Source: JADHMP01 sp016779985 | Lineage (GTDB): Bacteria > Bacteroidota > Bacteroidia > Flavobacteriales > Flavobacteriaceae | DNA: 64,000 nt | Direction of reading: 5' to 3' | Assembly: GCA_016779985.1 (NCBI GenBank) | Contig: JADHMP010000006.1 | Coordinates: forward strand, 54,207 to 118,206 | Shown here: positions 1 through 8,198 of the stretch, piece after piece | Layout: the number at the start of each line of letters is the position of its first letter | How positions within the stretch are numbered: the first letter of the stretch is position 1 | Translations under genes and position numbers: made by a program | Notes under the pieces: model-generated | What the model saw: only the letters and a program-made list of their open reading frames with translations | What the model was told of the DNA's origin: nothing | Databases searched by the model: none

Positions 1-460
1 AAACTTGAATGACGTGTGCCTTATATTCTTGAACCATTTCAATGAATTCATTTTTTGCACTTTCTGAGCCTTCCTTAAACCAAATAACATCTAAGGCTTC
101 ACCCTTGTCCATTTGAGAAAATTCTTTCAAATCAGGATCTTTTTCTCTTTGCTTTTCGGTGATAGTATTTTTAAGCTCTTCAATAGCACTGTAAAAAGCA
201 TCCGATTCTGTTTTGATTTGTTCTGCTGTTCTTTTGTGACCGATCCATTTACCACCTTTCTCTTCAGCATTGGCAACGATATTTTCTAAAAGTAGATTAT
301 TACTTTCATCCACCCTTTCATTGGCGTCAGAGATTTTTTCGAACATTTGCCCAAAACCATCAAGTACTTCTTTACTAACATTTAATGCAAGCATGGTGAT
401 AAACACCAAATACATTAAACTAATTAGTTTTTGTCTAGGGGTTTCTTTAGCTCCAGCCAT
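1..460 (-). CDS. gldM: GldM, gliding motility / type IX secretion motor shaft (N-terminal part, runs off window)
   Basis: The first 153 codons of a gene that continues past the left edge. It begins MAGAKETPRQK at 460 and has one transmembrane helix (about residues 11-28, LISLMYLVFITMLALNV), followed by a helical periplasmic part. GldM is the periplasmic shaft whose transmembrane helix sits inside the GldL pentamer; proton flow through GldLM powers type IX secretion and gliding. It follows gldL by 8 bases and gldK is upstream, the conserved gldKLM order, with gldN expected beyond the edge. No internal stop is seen. Identification is secure from sequence plus gene order. Confidence 0.95.
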   Translation of the reverse strand, partial: MAGAKETPRQKLISLMYLVFITMLALNVSKEVLDGFGQMFEKISDANERVDESNNLLLENIVANAEEKGGKWIGHKRTAEQIKTESDAFYSAIEELKNTITEKQREKDPDLKEFSQMDKGEALDVIWFKEGSESAKNEFIEMVQEYKAHVIQV

Positions 461-468
461 TATTTAAT

Positions 469-1116
469 CTATTTATTTGATGACATGGCCGAAAGCATAC
501 CGCCATAAACCGAGTTTAGATTAGCTAAGTTTTTACCTAAGCTATCCATTTGTTGTTTGAGTTGAGCTGCATTTTTATCCATCTCTGCATTGAATGTATT
601 GCTTTTTTGTGAAAGTTGTAGTTGACTCTGAAAAGCAGAATTGAGTTGCTCAAGCTGGCTTGAAGCCATGTTTAACTTTTCACCATAGGTTTTAGTTGCA
701 GCTAATGCTTCTGAGGCAGGTGCCAAAGATTTTGCAGAAGTTTCCAAATCTTTAATGCTTGAAGCCAAATCTTTCATAAGACCAACGTCTAATTTTGCTT
801 CTTTCATAAGCTCATCAATTTTGCTTGAAAGACTTCCACCTCCACCAGATGCTGGCTTTGAGGCTCCCACCTTCACTTTTTTGACATAATCTTGATGCTC
901 CTCTTTGATCTCTCCTGTGTTCAGTGCAGCGACTGTAAAAATTAAAGCTTCAGTACCCAAACCTAAGCCTAAAACCAATCCACCCGTTATTGGACCAATT
1001 TCTAAGTGAAGAATCTTAAATAGAGCTCCAATAATTACAACAGCTCCTCCTAATCCAAAGAGCATGTGCATGGCAATTTTACCTCTTAATCTTTTGTTTA
1101 ATGCTTTATCATTCAT
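469..1116 (-). CDS. gldL: GldL, inner-membrane proton-channel subunit of the gliding/T9SS motor
   Basis: A 215-residue protein with two N-terminal membrane helices (about 15-36 and 43-66) followed by a cytoplasmic Ala/Gln-rich helical tail (about 95-210). The second helix carries a buried glutamate (E56, in GLGTEAL) and the first a lysine (K34), as expected of GldL, where a membrane glutamate is needed for proton-driven rotation of GldM. It lies 51 bases after gldK and 8 bases before gldM, clearly one operon. Length and layout are normal for the family. Energises secretion of adhesins and enzymes through the outer membrane and surface gliding if the organism glides. Confidence 0.96.
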   Translation of the reverse strand: MNDKALNKRLRGKIAMHMLFGLGGAVVIIGALFKILHLEIGPITGGLVLGLGLGTEALIFTVAALNTGEIKEEHQDYVKKVKVGASKPASGGGGSLSSKIDELMKEAKLDVGLMKDLASSIKDLETSAKSLAPASEALAATKTYGEKLNMASSQLEQLNSAFQSQLQLSQKSNTFNAEMDKNAAQLKQQMDSLGKNLANLNSVYGGMLSAMSSNK

Positions 1117-1167
1117 TTTTTAAATTATTTAGTCCTTAAATATAAATAAATTTAGTGTTTTGAGGTC

Positions 1168-2547
1168 TTATTTTATTTTAACTTTTTGTGATCCTAAGTA
1201 ATCTTGCACCGTTCTAAAACCTATATAGCTTCTTGCAGAATCGGAATACTCAAAATCTCTTGAACTTACTCTTAGGTAGTATGCCACATCTTTCCAACTT
1301 CCACCACGAACAACTTTTCGTTTCTCGTTTTCAAAAGACATATTGGGGTTTAAAGAAGCTACATAATCGTAGGACCCTGGTTCGTAAGAAGAATTGGTCC
1401 ATTCTGCAACATTGCCAGCCATATTGTACAAATTATAGTCATTAGGCTCGTAAGATTTTGCTTCCACAGTGTAGACAGCTTGATCGGCAGCATAGTCTCC
1501 TCTTAATGGTTTAAAATTGGCTAGGAAACAAGCTCTGTCATTTAAGAGGTAAGGTGCTCCCCAAGGATATGTACCAGATGGAATTCCTCCACGCGCAGCA
1601 TATTCCCATTCCCCTTCTGTGGGTAATCTAAATCTACTAACAAACGGTTTTCCTTTACCTCTTTGGTAGTCATTTTTAAAGTTTGTTCTCCAATTACAAA
1701 AAGCTACTGCTTGCCGCCAAGAGACGCCAACCACAGGATAATCTTGATATGCCGGATGAGAGAAATAATCATTGTGCATCGGCTCGTTATAAGAGTAGGT
1801 AAAATCTTTTATCCATACTGTCGTATCTGGATACACTTGTATTTCTTCTTTTTTGATATAAGGAGTACGATCCAAAAATTGCTCTCTAGTTCTTCTTGAT
1901 TCTGCTGAAGCCGCTTCGGCATCAAACCAAGTGTAGGCATAAACAACCTTAGACACATCTAATTTCATTTCACCATTATACCATTGTTCAGGAGGCAAAT
2001 AAAGAGAATCCATCACCTCAGCATAAGCCTGATCAACATAGTCCTCAGTGTCCCATGTCAAGTCAGCATCAAAATTTAAGTTTTTACCAGCAAATGGATC
2101 TTCACTTAAATCATAATAATTTTCTCTCATGTATTTTTGAAACTCACTGAGTTTGGAAGTATCAGAATCTTTAAAAGCAAATTCGCCTATTCCATCTTTG
2201 TTGTCTTCTCCTAATTCTAATTCATCTGCTTTTCGAGCAAGCATCGCAAGTGCTATTGAATCTTTGACCCAATATATGAATTGTAAATATTCACTGTTGG
2301 TAATTTCTGTTTCATCCATATAAAATGATGGAACAGTTACCGTTCTTGCTGGAGCATTATAAAGACGTGCATCATCTTCATCAGATTTTCCCATGATGTA
2401 GGCTCCACCTTCTACGAGTGTCATCCCAAAGGGTTTTTCACTGAAATATTTCTTTCGCTTAACACCTATTAATTCTCCCCTGTTTTTCATTCCACAGGAG
2501 GCAAGGGTAAAACCAATCAAAACAAAAACCAACACTTTTTTCATCAA
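1168..2547 (-). CDS. gldK: GldK, T9SS/gliding lipoprotein with formylglycine-generating-enzyme fold
   Basis: A 459-residue lipoprotein: a short signal ends in the lipobox LASC with the lipidated cysteine at residue 18. The rest is an FGE/sulfatase-modifying-factor fold, starting at LVEGGAYIMG and ending with the family motifs VVRGGSW and SYIGFRTV. In the type IX secretion system GldK and GldN form the periplasmic ring attached to the outer membrane; no enzyme activity is expected. First gene of gldKLM; 82 bases separate it from the upstream gene, enough for its own promoter, though I could not find a good TAnnTTTG box there. M1 and M2 are both possible starts. Confidence 0.96.
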   Translation of the reverse strand: MMKKVLVFVLIGFTLASCGMKNRGELIGVKRKKYFSEKPFGMTLVEGGAYIMGKSDEDDARLYNAPARTVTVPSFYMDETEITNSEYLQFIYWVKDSIALAMLARKADELELGEDNKDGIGEFAFKDSDTSKLSEFQKYMRENYYDLSEDPFAGKNLNFDADLTWDTEDYVDQAYAEVMDSLYLPPEQWYNGEMKLDVSKVVYAYTWFDAEAASAESRRTREQFLDRTPYIKKEEIQVYPDTTVWIKDFTYSYNEPMHNDYFSHPAYQDYPVVGVSWRQAVAFCNWRTNFKNDYQRGKGKPFVSRFRLPTEGEWEYAARGGIPSGTYPWGAPYLLNDRACFLANFKPLRGDYAADQAVYTVEAKSYEPNDYNLYNMAGNVAEWTNSSYEPGSYDYVASLNPNMSFENEKRKVVRGGSWKDVAYYLRVSSRDFEYSDSARSYIGFRTVQDYLGSQKVKIK

Positions 2548-2629
2548 CTATAGAATATCTATAAATTTTTTACTTTCGGTTTTAAATCTTTAGCAAACAT
2601 CAGTAGGTTATACTGTTTCGATTTTGAGC

Positions 2630-3781
2630 CTAATTTAATCTTTTCAACGCATTTAACCACTTTTCAGGTAATTTATTATTCAACGCTTCACGATAATCTT
2701 CTTCCGTGCATGGTAATAACGTAGAAGTTTTTAATTTATTATTAACAATAAAATCATTTGTTATTTCCATCCACCATCTATTGCTTTTTTCACTCTTAAA
2801 AAAACGTATGGTTTGATGTGTCATTTCTACCGTATAGCTGGTAAAATCGACACCTACTGCAACTGGATATTCACCAAAACGATAATTTACTCCTTCCAGA
2901 AAATACCAAATTGTCTGTGCCAGCAATTGCAAAAAAATTTGAGTAGAAGGCAATTCAAAAATCCCAAAAATAGCAACTCGATCACTTATTCCTGCATATC
3001 TGGCTAAAGAACAGATTGATCTTGAATCAATTCCATTGGGAGTGCCGTGATGCTTATCTGAGGTAGCATCCCAAGATAAACATTTCATATCGAACCCAAC
3101 AATATCGGCATCTCTAAAAAAGGGCTCTGTTTGCTCTACGTGGTCTAAAACATTTCCTAATCGAATAGCATCAAAGAACAATTTTTCTATTAGATCTCTC
3201 TCTTCTTGGGCGCAATAATAACTTTGATAGCCAAGATTGGTATAGCTATTCAATAGGTTAGGATGATTCATAATAATTTTACTCATGTAAGATCGCCCAG
3301 AAATCAACTCATCTTCTTGAGAAAAATCGAAAGACCTGTCAACTGAAACTATATTTACCAATTGATTGAGTTCCTGATAACTCTGATAAAGAGGATAAAT
3401 CAAATCATGGCTTCCTCCAATAATCAGCGGGATGATATTCATTTGCCGCAGATGGGACACAATTTCTTTTAAAGCGAAATAGGTGTCTTCTACGGTTTTC
3501 CCGTTGGGTAGATCTCCTAAATCGGCAATTTTAATATTCCAATTGCCAGGAAATAGCTCATAAAAATACTTCCTAAAAGCGGCTAGTTCAAAATGGATAT
3601 TTGGAAAATAACTGTTTCTGTTTTCTTCCAGGCCTATTAGTGCAACAGATAAACCACTCAGTTCGGGTAGCCCTTCTGCTGCAGTATGAAGAGAAATATT
3701 TTTTCCTAATATCTGATCTGGTAACAGACTCATTCCCAATTGACTCTGTTCTTCAACCGGAATCAATAATTCCAAACTCAT
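2630..3781 (-). CDS. Arginase/formimidoylglutamase-fold protein with degraded metal site
   Basis: A 383-residue member of the arginase/agmatinase/formimidoylglutamase superfamily as found beside topA and gldK in flavobacteria. The family's metal ligands come from GGxHD, DAHxD and SxDxD motifs. Here the first is intact (GGSHD, residues 122-126), but the second reads VDRSFD (147-152: the His is a Ser) and the third reads FDMK (230-233: the second Asp is a Lys). So two of six ligands appear missing and hydrolase activity is doubtful; a one-metal or non-catalytic role is possible. The start codon overlaps the topA stop by 4 bases (ATGA), so it is translationally coupled to topA. Function not known. 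Confidence 0.85.
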   Translation of the reverse strand: MSLELLIPVEEQSQLGMSLLPDQILGKNISLHTAAEGLPELSGLSVALIGLEENRNSYFPNIHFELAAFRKYFYELFPGNWNIKIADLGDLPNGKTVEDTYFALKEIVSHLRQMNIIPLIIGGSHDLIYPLYQSYQELNQLVNIVSVDRSFDFSQEDELISGRSYMSKIIMNHPNLLNSYTNLGYQSYYCAQEERDLIEKLFFDAIRLGNVLDHVEQTEPFFRDADIVGFDMKCLSWDATSDKHHGTPNGIDSRSICSLARYAGISDRVAIFGIFELPSTQIFLQLLAQTIWYFLEGVNYRFGEYPVAVGVDFTSYTVEMTHQTIRFFKSEKSNRWWMEITNDFIVNNKLKTSTLLPCTEEDYREALNNKLPEKWLNALKRLN

Positions 3782-6261
3782 TTGGTTTTTTTAGTTTTTC
3801 GCTTGGGTTTTGCTTTTGCTCCTACTCCTAAATGATTTTTGGCTTCTTCCAAAGTCATTTTTTTTGCATCAACCGTTTTCGGCAATTCTACTTTTTTTCG
3901 CCCCATTATTATGGCAGAACGACCCCACCTCGCTTTTTCTACACGAATTCCGGCATTTTCCCAATTGTGGATGATTTTATCTTTTTCTTTTTGTATTTTA
4001 TCTTCAATCAATTCTTCTATGTCAACTTCAGAAAGCTGATCAAAGTCATACTTTTTATTTACATTAATAAACAATCCATTCCACTTTAAAAAAGGACCAA
4101 AACGACCAACCCCTTTAGTAACATCTTGATTTTTGAAAACGTAGATAGGCGCATCAGCTTTTCTCTTTTCCTCAATGAGGACCACGGCTTGTTCTAAGTC
4201 TACGTTTCTAGGGTCAGTTGTTTTTGGGAGTGAAACAAAGCTTTTATTAAATTTTATATAAGGTCCATATCTACCATTGTTGACAGAAACTTCTTCCCCC
4301 TCATAGTGACCTAAAATTTTTGGTAATTCGAAAAGAGATAACGCCTCTTCGAAAGTGATCGTTTCTAATTGTTGATCTGGAGTTAGGCTCGCATATTGGG
4401 GTGGGTTTTCGTCAGAAACATTTCCAATTTGTGCCATAGGACCAAATTTTCCTAAACGGACTTTAATTGGTCTGCCACTTTTTGGATCTACTCCCAATTC
4501 TCGTTCACCAGATTCTCTTTGCACATTGTTGCTCACATAATCTACATTGGTATGAAAATCTCCATAAAAATGCTTAATCATTTTAATCCAATCTTCTTCA
4601 CCACGTGCAATATTATCAAAAGTTGTTTCCACTTGGGCAGTAAAATTAAAATCTAAGATGGATTCAAAATTTGCTACCAAAAAGTTATTGACAATGTTTC
4701 CAATGTCAGTAGGAATTAACTTGCCTTTATCAGCTCCCACTTTCTCAGTCAATACTGTTTCTTTAAGAAGTTGATTTTGCAGAGTGAGTTGTAAATAACT
4801 TCGTTGTTTTCCTTCAGAACTTCCCTTTTCTATATACCCTCTATTTTGAACTGTTGAAATGGTTGGTGCATAGGTGGAGGGTCTGCCAATGCCAAGTTCT
4901 TCTAATTTTTTTACCAAAGAAGCTTCACTATATCTGAAGGGGGGTTTAGAATAGCGTTGTGTGCTGGTGAGTTTTTTCAGCATAAGATTTTCTCCTTCTT
5001 TCATCTTTGGCAATAAGCCTGTCATTTCCTCTTCATTATCGTCTAACCCTTCTATGTATAATTTTAAAAACCCATCAAAAGTAATCACCTCGCCAGTAGC
5101 AGAAAAAGGAATTGACGTTGCAGATGAATTAATCGTAATTTTTGTTCTTTCTAAAACAGCATCTGCCATTTGTGAGGCCACACTACGTTTCCAAATAAGT
5201 TCATAAAGTCGCTTTTGATCATATTCAAGCTCATGTATCGTTTCTCTTAGGGGGTCGGTAGGTCTAATCGCCTCATGTGCTTCTTGAGCACCCTTATTTT
5301 TGGTTTTGAAATTTCGAGCTTGTAAATAGTTTGCGCCAAAAGTTTGAGATATTTTTTGATGGATCGCCTCTTTTGCCTCATTTGAGAGGTTGACGCTATC
5401 TGTTCTCATGTAGGTTATCAATCCTGCCTCATAGAGTCGCTGAGCCAAGTTCATGGTTTTGCTTACAGAAAAATAAAGCTTTCTGGCTGCTTCTTGCTGA
5501 AGTGTTGAGGTTGTAAAAGGTGGCGCGGGTGTTTTTTTTCCCGGTCTGATTTGAATTTGATCGACTTTAAAAGATGCTGTTTTATGGTCTTCTAAAAACT
5601 TTTTTGTGTCGGCTTCTTTATCGAACTCTTTGTTATGTTGAGCTTCAAAAAGAGCTCCCGAAATGGTTTGGAATTGCCCCTTTGTCTTAAATGTTTCCTT
5701 TGGCTTGAAAACATGAATTTCTCGCTCCCGATCAACAATCAATCGAACTGCAACCGATTGAACACGACCAGCAGATAAACCAGTTTTAATTTTTTTCCAA
5801 AGCACTGGAGAAAGCTCATAACCCACTAAACGATCCAAAACCCTTCTGGCTTGTTGTGCATTAACTAAATTATAATTTATGGCTCTTGGCTTTTCAATCG
5901 CCTTCAAAATTGCATTTTTCGTTATTTCAGAAAAAACTATCCGCTTCGAGTTTTGATCAGAAAGGTTTAATTGGTTTGCAAGGTGCCATGCAATGGCCTC
6001 TCCTTCCCGATCCTCATCACTTGCTAACCAAACCATTTCGGCTTTTTTTGCTAGTTTTTTTAATTCATTTACCACCTTTTTCTTGTCTTGCGAAACAATA
6101 TAGTTTGGTGTAAAATTTTGCTCCACGTCAACCCCCAACTCTTTAGAAGGTAAATCGGCAATATGCCCAAAACTAGATGCTACTTTGAACTCTTTTCCTA
6201 GAAATTTTTCGATCGTTTTTGCCTTTGCAGGCGATTCAACAATAACTAAATTTTTGGACAT
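3778..6261 (-). CDS. topA: DNA topoisomerase I
   Basis: An 827-residue type IA topoisomerase that relaxes negative supercoils through a transient 5'-phosphotyrosine. The Toprim domain has E9 in LVIVESPAKAK and the D82/D84/E86 cluster in SDEDREGE; the catalytic tyrosine is Y284 in LITYMRTDS. The C-terminal part holds at least three Topo_C-type repeats (GKFGPMAQ, GRYGPYIKF, GRFGPFLKW) without the cysteine zinc fingers of the E. coli enzyme, and a Lys/Arg-rich tail (KAKPKRKTKKTK). The next gene overlaps by 4 bases. A good promoter lies at 6282-6313, 20 bases upstream of the ATG. Confidence 0.98.
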   Translation of the reverse strand: MSKNLVIVESPAKAKTIEKFLGKEFKVASSFGHIADLPSKELGVDVEQNFTPNYIVSQDKKKVVNELKKLAKKAEMVWLASDEDREGEAIAWHLANQLNLSDQNSKRIVFSEITKNAILKAIEKPRAINYNLVNAQQARRVLDRLVGYELSPVLWKKIKTGLSAGRVQSVAVRLIVDREREIHVFKPKETFKTKGQFQTISGALFEAQHNKEFDKEADTKKFLEDHKTASFKVDQIQIRPGKKTPAPPFTTSTLQQEAARKLYFSVSKTMNLAQRLYEAGLITYMRTDSVNLSNEAKEAIHQKISQTFGANYLQARNFKTKNKGAQEAHEAIRPTDPLRETIHELEYDQKRLYELIWKRSVASQMADAVLERTKITINSSATSIPFSATGEVITFDGFLKLYIEGLDDNEEEMTGLLPKMKEGENLMLKKLTSTQRYSKPPFRYSEASLVKKLEELGIGRPSTYAPTISTVQNRGYIEKGSSEGKQRSYLQLTLQNQLLKETVLTEKVGADKGKLIPTDIGNIVNNFLVANFESILDFNFTAQVETTFDNIARGEEDWIKMIKHFYGDFHTNVDYVSNNVQRESGERELGVDPKSGRPIKVRLGKFGPMAQIGNVSDENPPQYASLTPDQQLETITFEEALSLFELPKILGHYEGEEVSVNNGRYGPYIKFNKSFVSLPKTTDPRNVDLEQAVVLIEEKRKADAPIYVFKNQDVTKGVGRFGPFLKWNGLFINVNKKYDFDQLSEVDIEELIEDKIQKEKDKIIHNWENAGIRVEKARWGRSAIIMGRKKVELPKTVDAKKMTLEEAKNHLGVGAKAKPKRKTKKTK

Positions 6262-6281
6262 TTCAAATATTATGATTGCTG

Positions 6282-6313
6282 CAAAAGTAGTTAAGTTTTT
6301 TTGGAACTATCAA
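6282..6313 (-). promoter_or_regulatory. Candidate promoter of topA
   Basis: On the minus strand TTG (6313-6311), a 21-nt spacer, then TACTTTTG (6289-6282), an exact match to the Bacteroidota TTG / TAnnTTTG pattern. Predicted transcription start about 6275, giving a leader of about 15 bases before the topA ATG at 6261. Its -33 end lies inside the divergent SulP promoter. Confidence 0.6.
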
Positions 6314-6327
6314 ATTTTGTATTTTTG
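6301..6327 (+). promoter_or_regulatory. Candidate promoter of the SulP/sulfur module
   Basis: TTG at 6301-6303 and TATTTTTG at 6320-6327 with a 16-nt spacer, slightly short for Bacteroidota promoters (usually 17-23). It faces away from topA and overlaps the topA promoter, so the two may interfere with each other. Confidence 0.45.
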
Positions 6328-6402
6328 TGGCAGTAACTATCTTCTAAATTTAATACTACTATTTTTATTATCAAACATTAAATTTTGAAGTCATTCAACA
6401 TC

Positions 6403-8127
6403 ATGATTAGACGTTTATTCCCTATCTTAGAATGGCTTCCAAACTACAAAAAAGATTATATAAAAGGTGATCTTTTTGCAGGAGTCACCGTTGGTATCTT
6501 ATTAATTCCACAAGGCATGGCCTATGCGCTAATTGCAGGCTTGCCACCAATTTATGGGCTCTATGCTGCTCTAACTCCTCAGGTCATTTATGCAATACTA
6601 GGCACCTCAAGACAGTTAGCTGTGGGGCCAGTAGCAATGGATTCATTGCTTGTTGCAACTGGACTAGGAGCCCTCGCTCTGTCTAGTCCGGAAGAATATA
6701 TCTTATTGGCCATAGCGCTATCCTTTATGGTAGGTCTTCTCCAAATTATAATGGGGCTTTTGAATATGGGCTTTGTAGTTTCTTTTCTATCAAAACCTGT
6801 AATAAGTGGATTCACCTCCGCAGCTGCAATCATCATTGGGATGACTCAAATCAAACACCTCTTAGGCATACCTATTCCAACGGGTAGTCAAATCTATGAA
6901 GTATTACAATCAATACTAATGCATTTTTCTTCGATAAATCTTTTTAGTCTGTATATCGGGTTGAGTGCATTGACACTCATGTTTGTATTAGGTAAATTTA
7001 AATTTAAAGTGCCAGGAGTAATAATAATTATGGTTTTGGGTATTTTTCTATCAAAATTTTTTTCTTGGGAAGAAAAAGGAATTCAAATCGTAGGAAAAGT
7101 CCCTCAAGGATTGCCTAATTTTAGTATTCCTGAAATTTCACTTTATAATCTTATTGAACTTTTTCCATTTGCTATTACTCTAGCACTAATTGCATTTATG
7201 GAGGCTATATCTCTTGCCAAAGCGTTTCAAGAAAAACACAATAATTATGAAGTTCAACCAAATCAAGAGCTAATTGCCTTGGGAGGTGCAAACATAATGG
7301 GTTCTTTTTTTCAGTCCTATCCAACCACTGGTGGCTTTTCACGAACTGCAATCAACGATCAAGCCGGGGCTAAAAGTGGTATAGCTTCATTGGTTAGTGC
7401 CTTTGTTGTTAGCCTAATCCTTCTTTTTTTCACGCCGTGGTTTTATTATCTCCCCAAAACAATTTTAGCTGCTGTCATTATTAGGGCCGTGGTAAGGCTA
7501 ATCGATTTTCAGTATCCCAAAAGGCTATTTTTGTATCATAGGCAAGAATTTTTTGTTCTTATTTTAACCTTAATACTTACGGTTTCACTTGGAATTAAAG
7601 AAGGCATTCTATTAGGTGTACTTTTTTCATTGTTGCACTTAGTTTATCGCACTTCTAAACCTCATCATGCTATTTTAGGTAGGGTTGGAAACACCCCCTA
7701 TTTTAGAAATATAAATCGATTTCCCGATAAATTAACACTTCGTGAGGATCTCTTGATCTTACGTTTTGATGGGCAACTTTATTTTGGAAACATTCAGTAT
7801 TTCAAAAACCTCATTCAATATCATTTAGAAAACAAAAGTGGGCTTGTAAAAGGACTCATACTCAATGCAGAATCAATACACTATATAGATGCTACTGCAA
7901 CCAAACAACTTGTCATTTTTTTTGGAAAACTAAAAAAAAATGGAATAAGAATTTTAATCGCTGGAGCAATTGGCCCAACAAGAGACCGCATCTTCAAAAG
8001 TAAACTTATTGAAATATTAAAAGCTGAAAATTTATTTATAGACACGAATGATGCTGTTGATCACTTTGATGGCTTTTTAGACAAAAGTGGTATAAAAGAC
8101 GATATAAGAAGGCAAAATAATGATTGA
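6403..8127 (+). CDS. SulP-family anion transporter with STAS domain
   Basis: SLC26/SulP transporter with a hydrophobic core of about ten or more helices that opens ILEWLPNYKK...GDLFAGVTVG...IPQGMAYA, the family hallmark, followed by a cytoplasmic STAS domain (about the last 130 residues; YIDATATKQL is its conserved loop). I place the start at the ATG at 6403 (MIRRLFPILEWL), which matches the usual N-terminus; an in-frame TTG at 6385 would add six residues. SulP proteins move sulfate, bicarbonate or other anions by symport or exchange. Because a persulfide dioxygenase and YeeE/YedE genes follow on the same strand, a sulfur oxyanion is the likeliest substrate here; that is inference. Confidence 0.93.
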   Translation: MIRRLFPILEWLPNYKKDYIKGDLFAGVTVGILLIPQGMAYALIAGLPPIYGLYAALTPQVIYAILGTSRQLAVGPVAMDSLLVATGLGALALSSPEEYILLAIALSFMVGLLQIIMGLLNMGFVVSFLSKPVISGFTSAAAIIIGMTQIKHLLGIPIPTGSQIYEVLQSILMHFSSINLFSLYIGLSALTLMFVLGKFKFKVPGVIIIMVLGIFLSKFFSWEEKGIQIVGKVPQGLPNFSIPEISLYNLIELFPFAITLALIAFMEAISLAKAFQEKHNNYEVQPNQELIALGGANIMGSFFQSYPTTGGFSRTAINDQAGAKSGIASLVSAFVVSLILLFFTPWFYYLPKTILAAVIIRAVVRLIDFQYPKRLFLYHRQEFFVLILTLILTVSLGIKEGILLGVLFSLLHLVYRTSKPHHAILGRVGNTPYFRNINRFPDKLTLREDLLILRFDGQLYFGNIQYFKNLIQYHLENKSGLVKGLILNAESIHYIDATATKQLVIFFGKLKKNGIRILIAGAIGPTRDRIFKSKLIEILKAENLFIDTNDAVDHFDGFLDKSGIKDDIRRQNND

Positions 8128-8198
8128 ATAAATATATCTTATGAATAATTTTAAATTTTTAAACCATAGTATATATTTTTATAACCAAATAAAATGAA

